NCBI GenBank assembly: GCA_965238025.1
Contig: OZ250162.1
Location: 3,100,001-3,164,000, forward strand
DNA length: 64,000 nucleotides
Origin: Pelagihabitans sp965238025
Lineage (GTDB): Bacteria; Bacteroidota; Bacteroidia; Flavobacteriales; Flavobacteriaceae
Direction of reading: 5' to 3'
A program made the translations under genes and the position numbers. A model generated the notes under the pieces. The model saw nothing but the letters and a program-made list of their open reading frames with translations, searched no databases and had not been told where the DNA came from. This document shows, piece by piece, positions 60,390 through 64,000 of this stretch. How positions within the stretch are numbered: position 1 is the stretch's first letter; every line of letters begins with the position of its first letter.

Positions 60390-62249
60390 CTAGGCGTAGA
60401 AAACCCTAAATGGTAAGACATTTGCCGACCTTGTTTGCATACCGATAAGCAATTCCTTTTTCAAATATTCCCAATCGGTTTCACTATAATCCGCTTCGGG
60501 ATTACGGCTGATATAAATATCGGTAGTTGGGGTGTACCCAACAGCGTTGTCCTGAGACACCATTACTCCTTTTTCAACGGCAACTTTTGAAATGGCACCC
60601 TTGAAAACCGCATAACAATGATGTACAATATCCTGACGGGTTATAATACGGCCACGGGAAAGTATATGCTCGCGATAAGCATATATTTTTTCACTTGGGG
60701 TGGGTTCATCATGGCCACCCAAACTTCCTGTAACAAACACCAACGTATCGGGTTTAAATGCCGTTCCAGAATATTGAAATAGTTTACTATATGGATTGAT
60801 CTTATTTGCTTTTTCTCCAGTAGTCGTCCAATAATCGGTAAAGACAATCTTGTCCCTATTCTTTTCAACACTATTTCTGTTAATGATTAAATATGGGATT
60901 TTGTTCTTGTTGAAATTCCGTAATTCTATTTGTTGTTCTATTCTAGAAACGATTTGTTTTAGGTCCTTCAGATTTGAATTGATGAAATCATCGCCCATTG
61001 CAGAAAAGGCCACACTATCTTCTTTAAGCAGATCTAGGGTGTAATTCAATAGTTCAGAGGCGTCACGCTCATCAAACCTACTTACACCTCCATACCTTAG
61101 ATAGGCCTGCGGTCGGGAATCATCCTTTTTATCGCGATCACGAACATAATATTTATTGCCGCTATCGCCTAAAACGCTTTGCACATCCAAGAAGAAATCA
61201 TCTTCTGATTCTAAAGGAATGATATTAAAATACGGCTGAAGCCTTTTATTGATGCTATGCGATTTTTTGTTTAAGGTGGGAAAGCAATTGATATGACAAT
61301 GCAAATTCTCTAGCATAGTATTTGAGGCCACGCTCGAGAATTCTATTTTTAACCAAAGTAAAGGGGTGGTAAAAGCATCAAGTTCTTTTGATGCCAAAAA
61401 CCCTTTGAATTCTTCCGGGTATTTTTTAAGCTTCCCTTTTAATTCTATATTTCCTTCTATCGTGTAAAAATGGTTATGATAGAACTCCCGTACATACGCT
61501 TCGTAAAACTGGATCTTACTTTGAATACTCTCATTAATATACGCACTATAATCGTCCTTAACGGGTTCTTTTTGGGCATATCCCTTGGTAACGGTTAGGG
61601 ATTCATCATTAATAGACCAGTTGGCGATTCCCAAATGATGCACTAATAGCTCCTTGTTCGAAAAATTCAGCAAATCAAAATAACAAAGCAGGTCATCAAC
61701 GGTCTTCATGCCAGGGGCCGGCTTTATTCCCATAAAAATACAGGAGCTTTCTGGGGTACCATCAAAATCGGAACTTTTTAGCCAGGGTGTTGTTCTATGA
61801 TTATGATGCGCCACTATCTTATCGGGATAGGCAATATACTTTAGTTCACAATTGTTTAAGGTGAATTCCCCCGAGGGACAAAAGAAAAAGTCTTTAAAAT
61901 CCTCTTTGCCTTTATCTTTGAACAAAGGCATTCTTTTTCTGTGAAAAAATTGGCTGCGCTCATTAATAACCACTTTTTGATCAACCGGAAGCGCATGCAT
62001 AATGGCATGAGCTGGTTTTGCCGCCACCGAAATTTCTGGGGTCAGCAAGTCTACCAAACGCTCAGTTACCTTTGTTCGGCTGGTTTTTATGGTTTCCGAA
62101 ATACGTTCGAACTCATGAGCACATGCGTCAAACAGAATACCGACAATGGGATCAAAGGAATATTCTATTTCCATATCATCAACACCCCAATGGTCGGCCG
62201 CTCTGCGGATAAGTCTATCTTTTATTTCTTCCTTGGTAAGGCTTTTCAT
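60390..62249 (-). CDS. tssF: Type VI secretion baseplate subunit TssF
   Basis: The 619-residue protein starts with a conserved-type N-terminus (KDRLIRRAADHWGVDDMEIEYSFDPIVGILFDACAHEFERI), followed by RLVDLLTPE and PAHAIMHALPV, which are TssF landmarks. Near the end are ILSRGRIITRQDIVHHCYAVF and a late QTRSANVLPFRVFYA. TssF builds the baseplate wedge with TssG and TssE. In subtype-iii systems of Bacteroidota the sequence is divergent but the N-terminal pattern is kept. TssE and ClpV genes precede it in the same direction. Confidence 0.85.
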   Translation of the reverse strand: MKSLTKEEIKDRLIRRAADHWGVDDMEIEYSFDPIVGILFDACAHEFERISETIKTSRTKVTERLVDLLTPEISVAAKPAHAIMHALPVDQKVVINERSQFFHRKRMPLFKDKGKEDFKDFFFCPSGEFTLNNCELKYIAYPDKIVAHHNHRTTPWLKSSDFDGTPESSCIFMGIKPAPGMKTVDDLLCYFDLLNFSNKELLVHHLGIANWSINDESLTVTKGYAQKEPVKDDYSAYINESIQSKIQFYEAYVREFYHNHFYTIEGNIELKGKLKKYPEEFKGFLASKELDAFTTPLLWLKIEFSSVASNTMLENLHCHINCFPTLNKKSHSINKRLQPYFNIIPLESEDDFFLDVQSVLGDSGNKYYVRDRDKKDDSRPQAYLRYGGVSRFDERDASELLNYTLDLLKEDSVAFSAMGDDFINSNLKDLKQIVSRIEQQIELRNFNKNKIPYLIINRNSVEKNRDKIVFTDYWTTTGEKANKINPYSKLFQYSGTAFKPDTLVFVTGSLGGHDEPTPSEKIYAYREHILSRGRIITRQDIVHHCYAVFKGAISKVAVEKGVMVSQDNAVGYTPTTDIYISRNPEADYSETDWEYLKKELLIGMQTRSANVLPFRVFYA

Positions 62250-62287
62250 TAAATTATTTTTCGCTTAAGTCTTAGTTGCGATCGGCT

Positions 62288-62719
62288 TTATTTGTACGAT
62301 AAAGGTGCCAGATAATAATCCCCAGTAAATATGAAGGGTTCATCTGTTTTTACAATGGTGCCCCTAATCGTAATGTACAAGTACTTTTTTAACCGGACTT
62401 TGTTCGTTTTAGAGGACAGACTTTCCATCAACTCTATATTTAAATCAATATTGGCCAACCTTTTTTCATATGTAGTTATCTGTTTTTTGAGTGATTTTTT
62501 TATCCGTTCCTTTAGCACATTGGCATTTACCAAAAGATCGAAATCAGTCTCCCATATCTCACTTCCAAAATTTTCATCAAAACTATATTCTTCAAAATAC
62601 GTGGTGATGATAACGCTCATGAACTGCGAAATAGAATCACCCAAAGACAGTTTTTTGAATTCCTTTTTTTCAAAAAACCGTTTAAAATCAAAAGGTGCCT
62701 GATAATATGGTTTTGCCAT
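62288..62719 (-). CDS. tssE: Type VI secretion baseplate protein TssE (gp25-like)
   Basis: The 143-residue protein has the gp25/GPW-like fold: a helix with SLGDSISQFMSVIITTYFEEYSFDENFGSEIWETDFD, in which the E-x-DF motif near residues 54-60 is diagnostic. The remainder forms beta strands with a C-terminal extension of about 20 residues. TssE joins sheath and baseplate. The gene lies 38 bases before tssF and 69 bases after clpV, all in one direction, so an operon is likely. Confidence 0.85.
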   Translation of the reverse strand: MAKPYYQAPFDFKRFFEKKEFKKLSLGDSISQFMSVIITTYFEEYSFDENFGSEIWETDFDLLVNANVLKERIKKSLKKQITTYEKRLANIDLNIELMESLSSKTNKVRLKKYLYITIRGTIVKTDEPFIFTGDYYLAPLSYK

Positions 62720-62788
62720 TTTTTAAAGTTCAAGTGTCAAGAGCAAGTTCATCTTTAAGTTTAAAACTCAGAATTACGTGTTTATAAA

Positions 62789-64000
62789 TTATTCTACTAC
62801 TTTAAAATCTAGTTCGTCTTTCTTTAACGTTACTTTTACCGTTTGTGGTGCCTTTAACTCCCCCGAAATAATCATTTTTGATAAAGGACGTTTTAATTTG
62901 TTACGGATTACGGCCTTTAAAGGGCGAACTCCATAGGTAGGGGAGAAGCCATCTAGCGAAAGATGTTCTTTGGTTTTTTTATCTATTTCCAAGGTAATTC
63001 CCAGGCGCTCGGTGAGCACCAATAATTCCTTTTTAAGATGGAGGTCGAATATTGAGGGTGCATTCTTTTCAGAAATGGGGGCAAAGGGAACAATTTCAGT
63101 AATACGGCCTAAAAATTCGGGCCTAAAGTAAGACGCCATAATCTCTAGCAACTCATCAGATTTGGGTATTTTACCTCCTTCTATGGATTTACTAATAAAA
63201 TCGGACCCAATATTTGAGGTGAATAAAATTACGGCATTGGAAAAGTCACCAACCTTTCCGAGACGATCATTCAATTTACCTTCATCCAATATCTGGAGAA
63301 ATACGTCAAATACAGATTGATGCGCTTTTTCTATTTCATCAAAGAGCACAATGGCGTATGGTTTCTGTCTGATTTTATTGACCAAAACCCCACCTTCCTC
63401 ATAACCAACATATCCCGGAGGAGCACCATATAATAAGGCTGCGGAATGTTCTTCTTTAAATTCGGACATATCAAAGCGAATGATTGCCGTTTCATCATTA
63501 AAGAGAAATTCGGCCAATGATTTTGCCAGTTCTGTCTTTCCGGTACCCGTAGGACCTGAAAAGAAAAATGAACCTATTGGTTGGCCTGCCTTAGATAAAC
63601 CAGAGCGTGATTCTATAATCGCCTCCGAAACCGTTTGTATGGCATTGTCCTGACCAATTACCCTTTTTTTAAGAGTGTCCTCCATATCCAACAACCGTTC
63701 GCGTTCTTGGGTCTGTACTTTACCGGCCGGTATTCCGGTTATCCCGGCCACCATGGCAGCCAAATCTTCTTCACCAATGCCCGTTCGTGTGTCTTTTGAG
63801 TAGTTGTCTATTGATCCTAAAATAGATTTTACATAACCCGCTTTTTCTTTAAAAGTGGGGAAACGAAGTCCGTCTTCCGTGTCATATTTTCCCAATACAA
63901 TGGGGCTCAACCTATTTTTGAGTTCGATGTATATCCAATCGATTGCCTGAATATTATCCGATTCTTGTTGAGCATTGGCTTCTTTTTCCACTTCGTCGAC
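62789..64000 (-). CDS. clpV: T6SS sheath-disassembly ATPase ClpV (TssH), C-terminal part
   Basis: The frame runs to the window edge without a start, so the N-terminal part is outside. The visible 404 residues contain the second AAA+ domain of a ClpB/ClpV type: Walker A GPTGTGKTELAK, Walker B YAIVLFDEIEKAH, sensor-1 LFTSNIGSDFISK, and the C-terminal GVRPLKAVIRNKL. ClpV removes contracted TssB/C sheath using ATP. ClpB chaperones are similar, but the neighbouring tssE and tssF favour ClpV. An internal GTG at 63991 is not a real start. Confidence 0.85.
   Translation of the reverse strand, partial: VDEVEKEANAQQESDNIQAIDWIYIELKNRLSPIVLGKYDTEDGLRFPTFKEKAGYVKSILGSIDNYSKDTRTGIGEEDLAAMVAGITGIPAGKVQTQERERLLDMEDTLKKRVIGQDNAIQTVSEAIIESRSGLSKAGQPIGSFFFSGPTGTGKTELAKSLAEFLFNDETAIIRFDMSEFKEEHSAALLYGAPPGYVGYEEGGVLVNKIRQKPYAIVLFDEIEKAHQSVFDVFLQILDEGKLNDRLGKVGDFSNAVILFTSNIGSDFISKSIEGGKIPKSDELLEIMASYFRPEFLGRITEIVPFAPISEKNAPSIFDLHLKKELLVLTERLGITLEIDKKTKEHLSLDGFSPTYGVRPLKAVIRNKLKRPLSKMIISGELKAPQTVKVTLKKDELDFKVVE

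Noticed and set aside
1..64000. Search for CRISPR arrays, tRNA or rRNA genes, integrases and insertion sequences
   Set aside because: No regularly spaced direct repeats, cloverleaf-like sequence or transposase/integrase motifs were noticed by eye.

Overview
The window looks like chromosomal DNA of a marine-type flavobacterium (Bacteroidota, probably Flavobacteriaceae). The support is the low GC content, A-rich translation starts with little Shine-Dalgarno sequence, TAnnTTTG-like promoter boxes, a TonB receptor paired with a DUF4249 lipoprotein, membrane-bound AraC regulators, class II IlvC, and a subtype-iii type VI secretion system (T6SS), which is typical of this phylum. No rRNA, tRNA, CRISPR array, transposase or integrase was seen.

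Layout. 1-11.8 kb: a truncated outer-membrane protein, a sigma/anti-sigma/DUF4097 cassette, a TIR-domain fusion protein on the opposite strand, then mainly minus-strand envelope genes (metallo-hydrolase lipoprotein, membrane AraC regulator, DUF418 protein, small lipoproteins, DUF1853 protein). 12-18.3 kb: TonB receptor plus DUF4249 lipoprotein, then a VWA protein and a MoxR-like ATPase separated by repeat elements. 18.4-25.6 kb: two-component system, TruA-like enzyme, alpha/beta hydrolase, and the 5-oxoprolinase genes pxpABC. 25.7-32.3 kb: ilvD-ilvB-methyltransferase-ilvN-ilvC behind a leader-peptide attenuator. 32.5-41.2 kb: a GapN-like dehydrogenase, a regulator, a serine hydrolase, and a sugar operon (GH4 glycosidase, sodium symporter, NagB-like deaminase). 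42-50.4 kb: PEP synthase on the plus strand, then leuC-leuD-leuA-leuB on the minus strand, preceded by a tiny Leu-rich leader ORF. 50.6-53.2 kb: a DUF2911/TPR protein and an orphan TraN-like protein. 53.3-64 kb: T6SS genes read leftwards: clpV (cut by the window edge), tssE, tssF, vgrG, an unknown gene, a PAAR-like DUF4280 gene, a 931-residue unknown protein and an overlapping lipoprotein.

How the genes fit together. The ilv and leu operons together cover most of branched-chain amino acid synthesis. Each appears to be controlled by a short leader peptide rich in its own end products. Several internal genes of these operons carry a small hairpin 17-21 nt before the start codon. The T6SS end resembles a tip-plus-cargo island: spike (VgrG), cap (DUF4280), a possible adaptor, a large candidate effector and a candidate lipoprotein immunity protein. 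PEP synthase sits behind a perfect LacI-type palindrome, suggesting sugar-responsive gluconeogenesis.

All calls come from reading the sequence and protein translations by eye; no database search was run.
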